A DNA stretch of 64,000 bases from Arthrobacter sp. CJ23 (GCF_024741795.1 NZ_CP102950.1:4092001-4156000), one strand, 5' to 3'. Positions 1-9,310 are shown, counted from the stretch's first letter. The notes: generated by a model not told the origin, from the letters alone. A program made the numbers and translations.

Positions 1-51
1 ACCCCCAACCCCAACCCCAGCTTCAACGACGCACCACTGAAAGGAACGGCC

Positions 52-1725
52 ATGAGCATGACGTCATCGGCCCACGTGGACACGTTCACCCGAGACCACC
101 TGCCGCCCGCCAACACCTGGCCGGCGCTCGAATTCACCCTGCCCGAACTCCAGTACCCGGAGCGGCTCAATGCCGCGTCAGTGCTCATCGACAACGCGGT
201 CGCCGAGCATGGCACGGACCGCCCCGCCCTTCGGACACCTGACGGCACGGTCTGGACGTACGGAGAGCTCCAGCAGCGCGCCAACCAAGTAGCCCAGGTC
301 CTCACCGAAGACCTCGGAGTGGTGCCCGGCAACCGCGTGATGCTGCGCGGTCCCAACAACCCGTGGATTGTGGCCGCCTGGCTGGGCGTGCTGAAGGCCG
401 GAGCCGTGGTGGTCACCACCATGCCCATGCTGCGGTCCGCTGAGGTCGCCACGCTGATCCAGCTCACCAAGCCGGTCGTCGCGATCTCCGATCACCGCTT
501 CCTGGACGAGCTTGCCGTGGCGGCCGGCGACGACGTCGCGGTCCTTTCCTACGGAGCGGACGACGACGGCGACCTCACCGCCCGCTGCGCCGCCAAAAGC
601 GGCGAGTTCACTGCGGTGGACACCTCGGCGGACGACGTCGCACTGTTGGGTCCGACGTCGGGCACCACCGGTGTGCCGAAGGTGACCATGCACTTCCACC
701 GGGACATCCTGGCCAACGCCGACACCTTCGCCCGCTACATCCTGCAGCCCACTGCGGATGACGTGTTCGCTGGGTCCCCGCCACTCGCGTTCACCTTTGG
801 GCTCGGCGGCCTGGTGATCTTCCCACTGCGGTTCGGCGCGTCCTCGCTGCTGACCGAGCGTGCCGCCCCCGTTGAGCTGGCCGAATATGCGGCTGCGGCC
901 GGGGCAACGATCCTTTTCACGGCACCCACCGCCTACCGGGCAATCCTGAAGGAGAACCGCGGCGATTTGCTCCGTGGACTGCGCGTGGCGGTTTCTGCCG
1001 GCGAGCACCTGCCCAAGGAGACCTGGCAGGCCGTCCAGGACGCCACGGGCCTGCGACTGGTCAACGGCATCGGCGCCACGGAAATGCTGCACGTCTTCAT
1101 CTCCGCATCGGGTGACGACATCCGGCCCGGCACCACGGGCCGCGCCGTGCCGGGGTACCGGGCCACCATCCTCGACGACGACGGCAACGAGCTTGGTCCG
1201 GGACAGACTGGCCGCTTGGCCGTCATCGGTCCGACCGGGTGCCGGTACCTCGACGATGCCCGCCAGGCGAACTACGTGGTCAACGGCTGGAACGTCACCG
1301 GAGACACGTTCACCCAGGACGAGGACGGGTACTTCACCTACCAGGCCCGCTCGGACAACATGATCGTCTCCTCCGGCTACAACATCGGCGCACCAGAGGT
1401 GGAGTCGGCCATCGACCAGCACCCGGACGTGGTGGAGAACGCCGTCATCGGCTGTCCGGACCCGGAGCGGGGCAGCATCGTCTGCGCTTTCATCGTCCTG
1501 CGGGAGGGCGTCGACGGCGACGCCGCCAAGCGCAAGGAAATCCAGGACTTCGTCAAGAAGACCATCGCCCCGTACAAGTACCCGCGGGACATCCGGTTCG
1601 TCACTGAATTGCCCCGCAATCCCAGCGGCAAACTGCAGCACTTCAAGCTCCGCGACGGCCTCGTCAAAGACGGACCCGCGAGCGAAACCCAAGAACTTAC
1701 CCCTGCCGGCCAGTGCCAGGCTTGA
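52..1725 (+). CDS. Anthranilate/benzoate-type CoA ligase
   Basis: This 557-residue ANL-superfamily enzyme should activate an aromatic acid with ATP and CoA. The ATP-binding loop SGTTGVPK lies near residue 203, the GATE motif near 340, and the terminal lysine motif NPSGKLQ near 522. ATG 52 follows the ribosome site AAAGGAA. The next gene, 14 bases on, encodes a 2-aminobenzoyl-CoA monooxygenase/reductase-like fusion and the third a transporter, so anthranilate is the most likely substrate; benzoate or salicylate cannot be excluded. The family call is secure and the substrate is inferred from context. The window begins just upstream, so promoter and regulator are not visible. Confidence 0.85.
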   Translation: MSMTSSAHVDTFTRDHLPPANTWPALEFTLPELQYPERLNAASVLIDNAVAEHGTDRPALRTPDGTVWTYGELQQRANQVAQVLTEDLGVVPGNRVMLRGPNNPWIVAAWLGVLKAGAVVVTTMPMLRSAEVATLIQLTKPVVAISDHRFLDELAVAAGDDVAVLSYGADDDGDLTARCAAKSGEFTAVDTSADDVALLGPTSGTTGVPKVTMHFHRDILANADTFARYILQPTADDVFAGSPPLAFTFGLGGLVIFPLRFGASSLLTERAAPVELAEYAAAAGATILFTAPTAYRAILKENRGDLLRGLRVAVSAGEHLPKETWQAVQDATGLRLVNGIGATEMLHVFISASGDDIRPGTTGRAVPGYRATILDDDGNELGPGQTGRLAVIGPTGCRYLDDARQANYVVNGWNVTGDTFTQDEDGYFTYQARSDNMIVSSGYNIGAPEVESAIDQHPDVVENAVIGCPDPERGSIVCAFIVLREGVDGDAAKRKEIQDFVKKTIAPYKYPRDIRFVTELPRNPSGKLQHFKLRDGLVKDGPASETQELTPAGQCQA

Positions 1726-1739
1726 GAAGGAGCACAACC

Positions 1740-4130
1740 ATGAAGATCGCAATTGTTGGAGGCGGCCCCGGAGGCCTGTACTTCGCAGCATTGATGAAGC
1801 AGCTGGACCCGTCCCACGACATCACCCTCTGGGAACGGAACGCTGCCAGCGACACCTTTGGCTTCGGCGTCGTGTTTTCCGATGAGACGCTGGGGGGCAT
1901 CGGCAACGCCGATCCCGTCGTCGCGGAGTACATGAGCCGCCGGTTCGCCCGCTGGACCGATATCGACATCCACTTCGGCGGTGAAATGATCACCGTGGGC
2001 GGCCAGGGCTTTGCGGCCATGAGCCGCAAAGAGCTGCTGGAGCTGCTCCAGCGCCGCTGCGCTGAGCTCAACGTGGACCTGCGCTTCCAGACCATGGCGC
2101 CGCCGATCGAGGAACTCGAAGCCAACTACGATCTCGTGCTGGCCGCGGACGGCGTCAATTCGCAGATCCGCGCCAAGTACGCCGACGCGTTCGGGCCGGA
2201 CCTGGACCCGCGCACCAACAAGTACATGTGGCTTGGCACGGACCAGGTGTTCGAGGCCTTCAAGTTCTTCGTGAAGGAAACACAGTGGGGCGTCATGCAG
2301 ATCCACGGCTACCCGTACTCCGATGAGGGTTCCACGTTCATCGTGGAAATGCACCAGGATGTGTGGAAGGCAGCGGGCTTCGACGAGACCGCCAACGATG
2401 TCTTCCCTCCCGGCGTCTCCGACGAGAAGGCGATTGCCAAGATCCGCTCGATCTTCGCCGAAGAACTGGACGGCTACGAGGTCCTGACGAACAACTCCAA
2501 GTGGCTGAACTTCAACACCGTGCGCAACCAGAGCTGGCGCAAGGGCAACGTGGTTCTGCTGGGCGACGCCGCCCACACGGCCCACTTCTCCATCGGCTCG
2601 GGCACCAAGCTGGCCATGGAGGACTCCCTTGCGCTGGCGGCTTGCCTGCACGAGCACGCGGACGTTGAATCCGCGCTGGCTGCCTACGAGGCCGAGCGCC
2701 GGCCCGTGGTCGCCTCCACGCAGCGTGCCGCGCAGGCCTCGCTCGAATGGTTCGAGCGCATCGGCCAGTACAAGGACCAGGACCCCACCCAGTTCGCGTT
2801 CAACCTGCTGACCCGCAGCCGCCGCATCACGCAGGAAAACCTGCGCCTGCGCGACCCCGATTTCGCCGAAGCCGTGGACCGCAACTTCGCCGAGTCCCAG
2901 GGGCTGGCCGAGGTAGCGCCGGCAATGTTCCAGCCATTCCGCGTCGGCGAACTGGAGCTGAAGAACCGCATCATTGTCTCGCCCATGGACATGTACTCCG
3001 CCGTGGACGGCATCCCGGGCGACTTCCACAAGGTCCACCTGGGCTCCAAGGCCCTGGGCGGCGCCGGCCTGGTCATGACCGAAATGGTCTGCGTTTCCGA
3101 AGCCGGCCGCATCACCCCAGGATGCAGCGGCCTGTACACGGACGGCCAGCGCGATAGCTGGAAGGAGATCGTGGACTTCGTCCACTCCCGTTCCACCGCC
3201 AAGATCGGCGCCCAGCTTGGCCACTCCGGCCGCAAGGGCTCCACCAAGCTGATGTGGGAGGGCATCGACCAGCCCCTGGAGTCCGGTAACTGGACGGCGG
3301 TCGGCCCCTCCGCGCTGCCCTACGGTCCCGAGAACCAGACGCCCGTCGAGTTGGACCGTGCAGGCCTTGACTCCATCAGGGAAGAGTTCGTCGCCGCGAC
3401 CCTGCGCGCCGAAGAGGCAGGCTTCGACCTCCTCGAGATCCACGCCGCCCACGGCTACCTGCTGTCCTCCTTCCTCTCGCCGGTCTCCAACCGCCGGACG
3501 GACGAATTTGGTGGCAGCCTGGAGAACCGCCTGCGGTTCCCGCTGGAAGTGTTCGACGCCGTTCGCGCGGCTTGGCCTGCCAGCAAGCCCGTGACGGTGC
3601 GCATCTCCGCGACCGACTGGATCGAGGGTGGCAACACCTCCGACGATTCCATCGAAATTGCCCACGCCTTCGTCGCCCACGGTGCAGCCGGCCTGGACAT
3701 CTCCACCGGCCAGGTGGCCAAGGAAGAGAAGCCCGCGTTCGGCCGCAGCTACCAGACGCCGTTCGCAGACCGCATCCGCCAGGAAGTTGCCGCTCCCGCA
3801 GGCGTGGCCGTGATCGCCGTCGGCGCCATCTCCAGCTACGACGACGTGAACTCCATCCTCCTCGCCGGCCGCGCCGACCTGATCGCGCTGGGCCGCACGC
3901 ACCTCTACGACCCCCAGTGGACCCTGCACGCCGCCGCCGAGCAGGAATACCAGGGCCCCGGTGCCCAGTGGATTCCGCAGTTCCGCGCCGGCCGTCGCAA
4001 GCCGCCGAGCTCCCGCACCGATGCTGTTCGTCCGCGCCTGTCCCTGCTCAAGGAACCGGACGCGGAAGAACTCAACACGCACCTGCGCTGGACCGCCGCG
4101 TCCGCCGCCGCGTCGGTACTGGTGAAGTAG
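1740..4130 (+). CDS. Bifunctional 2-aminobenzoyl-CoA monooxygenase/reductase (FAD monooxygenase fused to Old Yellow Enzyme)
   Basis: This 796-residue two-domain flavoprotein begins with an FAD monooxygenase half: the dinucleotide fold GGGPGGLYF is at residues 7-15 and the GDAAH motif near 270. From about residue 395 an Old Yellow Enzyme barrel follows, starting FQPFRVGELELKNRI, with the family motif HAAHGYLLSSFLSP near 567. The same architecture is known from aminobenzoyl-CoA monooxygenase/reductase, which hydroxylates and then reduces 2-aminobenzoyl-CoA, dearomatising the ring without ring-cleavage dioxygenases; salicylyl-CoA 5-hydroxylase is related. ATG 1740 follows GAGAAGGAG. The adjacent ligase supplies the CoA thioester. 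Confidence in architecture is high; the exact substrate is inferred. Confidence 0.85.
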   Translation: MKIAIVGGGPGGLYFAALMKQLDPSHDITLWERNAASDTFGFGVVFSDETLGGIGNADPVVAEYMSRRFARWTDIDIHFGGEMITVGGQGFAAMSRKELLELLQRRCAELNVDLRFQTMAPPIEELEANYDLVLAADGVNSQIRAKYADAFGPDLDPRTNKYMWLGTDQVFEAFKFFVKETQWGVMQIHGYPYSDEGSTFIVEMHQDVWKAAGFDETANDVFPPGVSDEKAIAKIRSIFAEELDGYEVLTNNSKWLNFNTVRNQSWRKGNVVLLGDAAHTAHFSIGSGTKLAMEDSLALAACLHEHADVESALAAYEAERRPVVASTQRAAQASLEWFERIGQYKDQDPTQFAFNLLTRSRRITQENLRLRDPDFAEAVDRNFAESQGLAEVAPAMFQPFRVGELELKNRIIVSPMDMYSAVDGIPGDFHKVHLGSKALGGAGLVMTEMVCVSEAGRITPGCSGLYTDGQRDSWKEIVDFVHSRSTAKIGAQLGHSGRKGSTKLMWEGIDQPLESGNWTAVGPSALPYGPENQTPVELDRAGLDSIREEFVAATLRAEEAGFDLLEIHAAHGYLLSSFLSPVSNRRTDEFGGSLENRLRFPLEVFDAVRAAWPASKPVTVRISATDWIEGGNTSDDSIEIAHAFVAHGAAGLDISTGQVAKEEKPAFGRSYQTPFADRIRQEVAAPAGVAVIAVGAISSYDDVNSILLAGRADLIALGRTHLYDPQWTLHAAAEQEYQGPGAQWIPQFRAGRRKPPSSRTDAVRPRLSLLKEPDAEELNTHLRWTAASAAASVLVK

Positions 4131-4132
4131 CC

Positions 4133-5563
4133 ATGGCCAACGCTCCGGTCAACGACTGGAAAGTGCCCACGCGGACCACCGGCTTGGTGTTGTTCTGCTG
4201 CTGGCTGGCGATCCTCGCCGAAGGCTACGACGTCGGCGTGCTGGGTGCGGTGCTCCCCGCGCTTGCCGAGTACAAGGAATGGAACCTGAGCCCGTTGCAG
4301 CTTGGCGGACTCGGTTCATATGCCTTGATCGGCATGCTCATCGGAGCCCTGTTCATCGGCACCCTCAGCGACCTGGTGGGCCGCAAGAAGATGCTCCTGG
4401 CGTCCATGGTGATCTTCACGCTCACCCAGGCGGGTGCAGCGTGGGCGCCGACGCCCGAGTTGTTCGGCCTCTTCCGCCTCATCGGTGGCCTGGGCATGGG
4501 CGGAGTCATCCCTGTCGCGGCGGCCCTCACCATTGAATACTCGGCCCCGAACAAGCGCTCGTTCAACTACGGCCTCATGTATTCCGGGTACTCGCTGGGC
4601 ATCGTTTCGGCCGCGCTCGCCGCACTGTTCGTGCTTCCCACCGGTGGATGGCGCGCCGTCATCGCCATCGGCGCAGCGCCGATCGTGCTGCTGCCCATCA
4701 TCTGGAAGTTCCTCCCGGAGTCGCTCGAATACCTCGAGTCGAAGGGACGGAAGGCGGAGGCCCGCTCGCTGGCGTCCAGGCTGAAGATCGACGACTACGT
4801 GCCGGTTGTCCCGGCTGCTCCGGCAGCCCAGGGCGGTCCTGGCTCGCAGGCGGCGGAGCCATGGTGGAGGACCATCACCACCATGTTCTCGCGGAAGTAC
4901 CTGCAATCCACGGTCTTCTTCTGGATCTCGCTGTTCTGCGGCCTGGTCCTCGTCTACGGCCTCAACACCTGGCTGCCGAGCATCATGAAGAAGGCCGGCT
5001 ACGATCTTGGCTCGTCACTGACCTTCCTGTTGGTCTTCAGCCTTGCCTCTGCGATTGGCGGCCTGATCCTGGGGCGCGCGGCCGACAAGTACGGCAAGAA
5101 GCTCATCCTGGTGGTGTTCTACATCCTGGGCGGCCTGGGCATCATGCTGCTCGTCTTCCCCAACACCATGGTGGTCAACCTGCTGTTCGTGGCCTTTGCC
5201 GGCGTCGGATCCATCTCCACGTCGCTTGTCCTGACGGGCTACATCGCCGACTACTACCCGGCCAAGATCCGCGGTACGGCCACGGGCTGGGCCCTGAGCT
5301 TCGCCCGCCTGGGCGCCATCTCCGGGCCTTTGATCGGCGGCTGGATTGCCGGTTCGAAGCTGCCGTTCGAGTACAACTTCGCCATCTTCGCCGGCATCGC
5401 CGTGCTCGCGGCAGGTGCCGTGGCGATGATTCCGAAGCGCCGCACCGAGGACGCCGCTCCCGCGTCCGTGGCTGGGGGCGGCGGGCTGGCAAGCCGCGCG
5501 TATGAGAGCGACGTGCTCGACGGCGACGCGGAGGGCGAGAACCAGAAGGCTGGCGTCCGCTAG
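4133..5563 (+). CDS. MFS aromatic-acid:H+ symporter (AAHS-like)
   Basis: This is a 476-residue major facilitator protein with about 12 membrane helices and a central cytoplasmic loop near residue 220. The loop after helix 2 carries the MFS signature DLVGRKKMLL, and helix 1 has the acidic EGYDVGVLG segment typical of aromatic-acid symporters. It starts two bases after the stop of the monooxygenase/reductase gene, so it is the third gene of the operon and presumably imports the aromatic acid that the ligase activates. ATG 4133 is chosen because upstream in-frame codons lie inside the previous gene. Confidence 0.85.
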   Translation: MANAPVNDWKVPTRTTGLVLFCCWLAILAEGYDVGVLGAVLPALAEYKEWNLSPLQLGGLGSYALIGMLIGALFIGTLSDLVGRKKMLLASMVIFTLTQAGAAWAPTPELFGLFRLIGGLGMGGVIPVAAALTIEYSAPNKRSFNYGLMYSGYSLGIVSAALAALFVLPTGGWRAVIAIGAAPIVLLPIIWKFLPESLEYLESKGRKAEARSLASRLKIDDYVPVVPAAPAAQGGPGSQAAEPWWRTITTMFSRKYLQSTVFFWISLFCGLVLVYGLNTWLPSIMKKAGYDLGSSLTFLLVFSLASAIGGLILGRAADKYGKKLILVVFYILGGLGIMLLVFPNTMVVNLLFVAFAGVGSISTSLVLTGYIADYYPAKIRGTATGWALSFARLGAISGPLIGGWIAGSKLPFEYNFAIFAGIAVLAAGAVAMIPKRRTEDAAPASVAGGGGLASRAYESDVLDGDAEGENQKAGVR

Positions 5564-5574
5564 AGCGCCCTACT

Positions 5575-5616
5575 ACAGAGGCGGGGCGGGCACCGAGGTG
5601 TCCGCCCCGCCTCTGT
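5575..5616. terminator. Bidirectional hairpin between convergent genes
   Basis: Perfect 15-base arms (ACAGAGGCGGGGCGG at 5575-5589 and its complement at 5602-5616) enclose a 12-base loop between the transporter and the oppositely oriented amidase. Symmetry and position suggest termination in both directions; there is no long T tract. Confidence 0.75.
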
Positions 5617-7346
5617 CATGCAAACGGCTGGAGCGCCGGTGTCCGGGGTGGCGCGGTGCGGCGCGAGCCGGTCGCTTCGAAGGCGGCGGCAAGCGTCAGC
5701 AGGGCCGTGTCGTCGTACGCGCGACCCGCAAATGTCAGGCCCACGGGCATGCAGATGTCGGCCATGGTGCCCATCGGCACGGTGACCGTGGGGATGCCGA
5801 GGTGCCGAGGGACGAGGTTGCCGTTGGCCACCCACACGCCGTTGCGCCAGCCGAGGTCAGCGGAAGCCGGGTTGACGTCCACATCGGCGGGCCCGACGTC
5901 GGCCGAGGCCGGGAACAGGACGGCGTCCAGTCCAAGCCCGTCCATCCATTCCTCAAGGTCGACGCGCCTTGTCTCCTCCAGGCCACGCAGCCCGTTTTCC
6001 AGCTCCGGGATCTCGGTGAACCGGGAAACACCGTGCTCGCGGACGTGTTCCGGGTACTCGGCGATGTCGTCGTCGAACCCCCGGTAGCGGTCCGGGAGAG
6101 CTCCTTCCGGGTGCGGGAAGATCGCTGCGCCATCCACGTCGGCGAGGCTGTTGAGCGCCGGATCGCCGTTGGCGCGCAGGAAGTCGTCCCACGCCCAGGA
6201 GGAAAGGTCCACGATTTCGCGTTTGAGGTACTCGGGGCTGACCAAGCCGCGGGTCGCGATGGTGGGTGCCCCGGGGCGGTCGCCCTCGTAGTTGGAGACC
6301 ACCGGGAAGTCCACCAGCACCACCTCGGCGCCGGCAGCTTCAAGGTCACGCTTCGCGGCCTCCCAGAGCTCGATCACGGAAGCCCGCGTCTCGATGCGCT
6401 GCCCGGTGGGTCCGCCGATGCCCGGCTCATCGCTGGTGCCGGCCTCGGGGTCCGCATTGATGTACATGCGCGGCACTCCGAAGCGCTTACCCCGCAAAGC
6501 CGCCCGTCCGCCGTCGGCGTCTGCCGGTGCCAGCGCAAGGTACGACGCCGGCCGGACCTCGGACGATTTGGGGATCTGAACCCACGGCTGCGCGCGCCAG
6601 AAGTCGCCGCGGGTTTCGGCGTCGTCGGCCACGACCACGTCCAGCAGTTCCAGCAGGTCTGCCATGGTCCGCGTGTGCGGCACCACAACGTCCATGGTGG
6701 GCACCAGCGGCCAGTTGCCGCGCACCGAGATGACCCCTCGCGAGGGCGTGTAGGCGCATAGAGCATTGTTCGACGCCGGTGCGCGCCCACTGGACCAGGT
6801 CTCCTCGCCCAGGCCAAAGGCACCGAAGCTTGCCGCCGTCGCGGTGCCGGAACCGTTGGAGGAACCGGAACCGAACGCCGCCGTCAGGAAGTCGGCGTTG
6901 TACGGGCTTTCGGCCCGTCCGTACACGCCACGCTGCATGCCGCCGTTGGCCATCGGCGGCATGTTGGTGAGGCCGATCAGCACCGCGCCGGCGTCCCGCA
7001 GGCGCTCGATGGTGAAGGCATCACGCTGCGCCACCAGGTGCTCAAAGGCGGGCGAACCGGCCGCGGCCGTGAGGCCCTTGGCCAGGTAGCTGTCTTTCGC
7101 CGTGTAGGGGATGCCGTCCAGCGGACCCCGCGGGGCGCCCTGGGCCCGGCGCGCATCCGAGGCGCGGGCATCGGCCAGGGCCTGGGGATTCATGACCACC
7201 ATCGCGTTGAGCTTGATGCCGTTAAGGTCATAGGCCTCGATGCGGTCCAGGTAGGCCCGGGTGAGTTCCTCGCTGGTCACCGCGCCGGCTTCCAGGGCCT
7301 CGCGCAGTTGCGCGATGGAGGCCTCGACGACGTCGAAGCGGGGCAT
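5616..7346 (-). CDS. Amidase signature family hydrolase
   Basis: This 576-residue amidase-signature protein has the catalytic Ser-cisSer-Lys set: the lysine in IPYTAKDSYLAKG and the serines in GSGSSNGSG, a variant of the usual GGSSGGS. It hydrolyses an amide or carbamoyl bond; the substrate is unknown. Its ATG overlaps the TAA of the agmatine deiminase gene (TAATG), so the two are translationally coupled. This suggests it handles a product of that enzyme, for example a carbamoylated amine. The usual N-carbamoylputrescine amidase is a nitrilase-family enzyme, so such a role would be non-orthologous and is speculative. Confidence 0.8.
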   Translation of the reverse strand: MPRFDVVEASIAQLREALEAGAVTSEELTRAYLDRIEAYDLNGIKLNAMVVMNPQALADARASDARRAQGAPRGPLDGIPYTAKDSYLAKGLTAAAGSPAFEHLVAQRDAFTIERLRDAGAVLIGLTNMPPMANGGMQRGVYGRAESPYNADFLTAAFGSGSSNGSGTATAASFGAFGLGEETWSSGRAPASNNALCAYTPSRGVISVRGNWPLVPTMDVVVPHTRTMADLLELLDVVVADDAETRGDFWRAQPWVQIPKSSEVRPASYLALAPADADGGRAALRGKRFGVPRMYINADPEAGTSDEPGIGGPTGQRIETRASVIELWEAAKRDLEAAGAEVVLVDFPVVSNYEGDRPGAPTIATRGLVSPEYLKREIVDLSSWAWDDFLRANGDPALNSLADVDGAAIFPHPEGALPDRYRGFDDDIAEYPEHVREHGVSRFTEIPELENGLRGLEETRRVDLEEWMDGLGLDAVLFPASADVGPADVDVNPASADLGWRNGVWVANGNLVPRHLGIPTVTVPMGTMADICMPVGLTFAGRAYDDTALLTLAAAFEATGSRRTAPPRTPALQPFA

Positions 7347-8389
7347 TACGCTGCACCCCCACCGAGTTTGGGCTGCTGCTGCGTGATGCAGTGGATGCCG
7401 CCGCCGCGGGCCAGGATGGGCCGGGCGTCCACGGTCACTACACGGCGGCCAGGGTAGGCCTCGGCCAGGATCTCGGCGGCGAGCGAGTCGGCACGTTCTT
7501 CGCCGTAACCGCAGGCAATGACGCCACCGTTGACCACCAGGTGGTTGACGTAGCTCCAGTCCACGAAGCCTTCCTCGTCGCGCAGAGTCTCCGGGGCCGG
7601 CAGCGGCACGATCTCGAGCGGCTTGCCCGCCGCGTCAGTCTGGGCTTCCAGGAATGACTGCAGGGTTCGGCTGACCTCGTAGTCCGGGTGCTCCGGGTTG
7701 GTCTGGGAGTGCAGCAGGATGCGGCCGGGAGCGGGCAGGGTGGCCACCATGTCGATGTGGCCGCGGGTGCCCAGGTCCTCGTAGTCGCGGGTGAGGCCGC
7801 GTGGCACCCAAATGACTTTGCTGGCGCCGATGGTGCGCGAGAGTTCGGCCTCAACGGCCGCCTTGTCCGCGTAGGGGTTCCGGCCCGGGTCCAGCTGCAC
7901 CGTTTCGGTGACCAGAACGGTGCCTTCGCCGTCCACATGGATGGCGCCGCCCTCGTTGACCAGCAGCGAACTGACCAGCTCCGCGCCGGATTCTTCGGCG
8001 ATGAAGCGGGCCAGTCCGGCGCTCTTCTGCCATTCGGACCATGCCGGGGCGCCCCAGCCGTTGAAGATCCAGTCCACCGCGCCAAGCACGCCGGGACGTT
8101 CGTCGTCCAGCACAAAGGTGGGTCCGACGTCGCGCATCCAGAACTCATCCAGCGGCGCCTCGACCTGTTCGATGTCGCTGCCGAGCATGCGGGCAGCGCG
8201 CTGGCGCTCGCTCGGGTCCACCACCATGGTGACGGGTTCGAATTCGGCCACGGCGTGGGCGACGGCGGTCCAGGCCGCGTATGCCTCTTCGGCCGAGGCG
8301 GCGTCGTCGCCGAGGGTCAGGCCGGTGCGGGGGAACGCCATCCAGGTGCGCTCGTGCGGGGCGGTTTCGGCCGGCATTCTCCAAGCCAT
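7346..8389 (-). CDS. aguA: Agmatine deiminase (peptidyl-arginine deiminase family)
   Basis: This 347-residue guanidino-group-modifying enzyme is expected to convert agmatine to N-carbamoylputrescine and ammonia. Diagnostic segments are FWMRDVGPTF, NEGGAIHVDGEG, the catalytic histidine in RGHIDMVA and the nucleophilic cysteine in GGGIHCITQQQP near the C-terminus. ATG 8389 is preferred over an upstream in-frame codon because AGGAG sits just before it and residues upstream resemble no coding sequence. It is the first gene of a two-gene operon with the amidase and is divergent from a TetR regulator. Agmatine as substrate follows from family similarity. Confidence 0.85.
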   Translation of the reverse strand: MAWRMPAETAPHERTWMAFPRTGLTLGDDAASAEEAYAAWTAVAHAVAEFEPVTMVVDPSERQRAARMLGSDIEQVEAPLDEFWMRDVGPTFVLDDERPGVLGAVDWIFNGWGAPAWSEWQKSAGLARFIAEESGAELVSSLLVNEGGAIHVDGEGTVLVTETVQLDPGRNPYADKAAVEAELSRTIGASKVIWVPRGLTRDYEDLGTRGHIDMVATLPAPGRILLHSQTNPEHPDYEVSRTLQSFLEAQTDAAGKPLEIVPLPAPETLRDEEGFVDWSYVNHLVVNGGVIACGYGEERADSLAAEILAEAYPGRRVVTVDARPILARGGGIHCITQQQPKLGGGAA

Positions 8390-8438
8390 GGGGGACTCCT
8401 TCGTCTTCTTACGCTTGCTCACGCGCTTATTCGTTCGC

Positions 8439-8460
8439 TTGTTGATCGCACGATCAACAA
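8439..8460. promoter_or_regulatory. Perfect 22-bp palindrome, probable TetR operator
   Basis: Arms TTGTTGATCG (8439-8448) and CGATCAACAA (8451-8460) surround the dinucleotide CA. The site lies between the divergent deiminase and TetR genes, next to the predicted deiminase start of transcription. Assignment to the neighbouring regulator is inferred from position and symmetry. Confidence 0.75.
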
Positions 8461-8467
8461 TGTTGAA

Positions 8468-8497
8468 AAGGTAATCTAGACTGTTCTGTAATGTCAA
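8468..8497 (-). promoter_or_regulatory. Predicted promoter of the deiminase-amidase operon
   Basis: On the minus strand a perfect TTGACA (8497-8492) is followed after 18 bases by TACCTT (8473-8468). Transcription would begin near 8460, at the edge of the 22-bp palindrome, so a bound repressor would block it. The -35 box lies within the first codons of the divergent TetR gene. Confidence 0.5.
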
Positions 8498-9126
8498 GCA
8501 CTCCACAGAAGCGCGCGGTCCGGAAGTCACCGGCAGAGCGCGCCGCAGAAATCACCGAAGCCGCCCGCGACATCGCACTCGAGGCGGGCCTCATGGCACT
8601 CACGCTGCGCAACGTTGCCGCCCGCGTGGGAGTCGCCCCAGGCCTCGTGGCGCACTACCAACCCAACATGGACGCGCTCGTGTCAAGCACGTTCGCCACC
8701 ATCGTGGCCGCGGAAACACGGGAGATTGCAGGCTTGTTGAGCCAGCTCCCCGGCCCCTCGGAACGGCTCGGGCTGCTGGTGGACACGCTCCTGGACAACA
8801 GCAGGCTCGACGTCACGGCCATCTGGGTGGAAGCCTGGACGCTGGGACGCCGCAACGAAGCCCTGGCCGCCTCGGTCCGGGAGCAGATGGATGCCTGGCA
8901 GAAGGTCTTCCAGGGAGTGGTGGAGGACGGCGTGGCGGCCGGAGCGTTCGACGTTTCCGATGCCGCCGCCGTCGCGTGGCAGATCCTCGGAATGGTGGAC
9001 GGCCTGAACGCGCAGGCCCTGGTCCGATGGGACGGCGTCAACGATCGCGGCACCCACCTTGCCCGCGCGGTGGAGGGCATGGTCGGCGCGGCGCGGGGAT
9101 CCCTTGCCCCCAACCCGGGTTCCTAG
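8491..9126 (+). CDS. TetR/AcrR-family transcriptional regulator
   Basis: This 211-residue regulator has an N-terminal TetR helix-turn-helix at about residues 15-60 (ALTLRNVAARVGVAPGLVAH) and a helical ligand-binding domain. The acidic-aromatic C-terminal half resembles the BetI/PuuR-like TetR_C group in which polyamines or related amines may be ligands. It is divergent from agmatine deiminase, with a perfect palindrome between them, so it probably represses that operon. ATG 8491 has no ribosome site; its -10 region must lie very close, so leaderless translation is possible. Confidence 0.85.
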   Translation: MSSTPQKRAVRKSPAERAAEITEAARDIALEAGLMALTLRNVAARVGVAPGLVAHYQPNMDALVSSTFATIVAAETREIAGLLSQLPGPSERLGLLVDTLLDNSRLDVTAIWVEAWTLGRRNEALAASVREQMDAWQKVFQGVVEDGVAAGAFDVSDAAAVAWQILGMVDGLNAQALVRWDGVNDRGTHLARAVEGMVGAARGSLAPNPGS

Positions 9127-9297
9127 GGGGCGGGTGCGTCAGCGGGGCGGGGCCGGGTGCGTCAGCGAGGGCTCAGCGCGCCGTCAGCGAACCAGGTTCA
9201 CGCTCGCGCCTTCGAACCAATGGTGCACAGGCGGGGCGTTGGGCTCCTTGTGGTGACCGCATTCGTGGACGGGGCACCAACGGACTCCGGACTGCCC

Positions 9298-9303
9298 TAG
9301 GCT
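9298..9303 (+). promoter_or_regulatory. -10 element of a probable leaderless transcript
   Basis: TAGGCT ends seven bases before ATG 9311. The same TAGGCT/TAGCGT-N6-7-ATG layout recurs at 44516, 47134 and 56068, which supports transcription starting at or next to the start codon. Confidence 0.5.
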
Positions 9304-9310
9304 GGAGCCC

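Noticed and set aside
1..24. C-rich repeats (ACCCC-type) at the window edge that look telomere-like
   Set aside because: Only about three short units, directly in front of a normal ribosome site; a simple intergenic run.
1377..4082. A 901-codon minus-strand open frame across the ligase and monooxygenase/reductase
   Set aside because: Composition and lack of domains mark it as a shadow of the two well-supported plus-strand genes.
9127..9180. Short direct repeats of GGGTGCGTCAGCG after the TetR gene
   Set aside because: Only two imperfect units; insufficient for a repeat array or attachment site.
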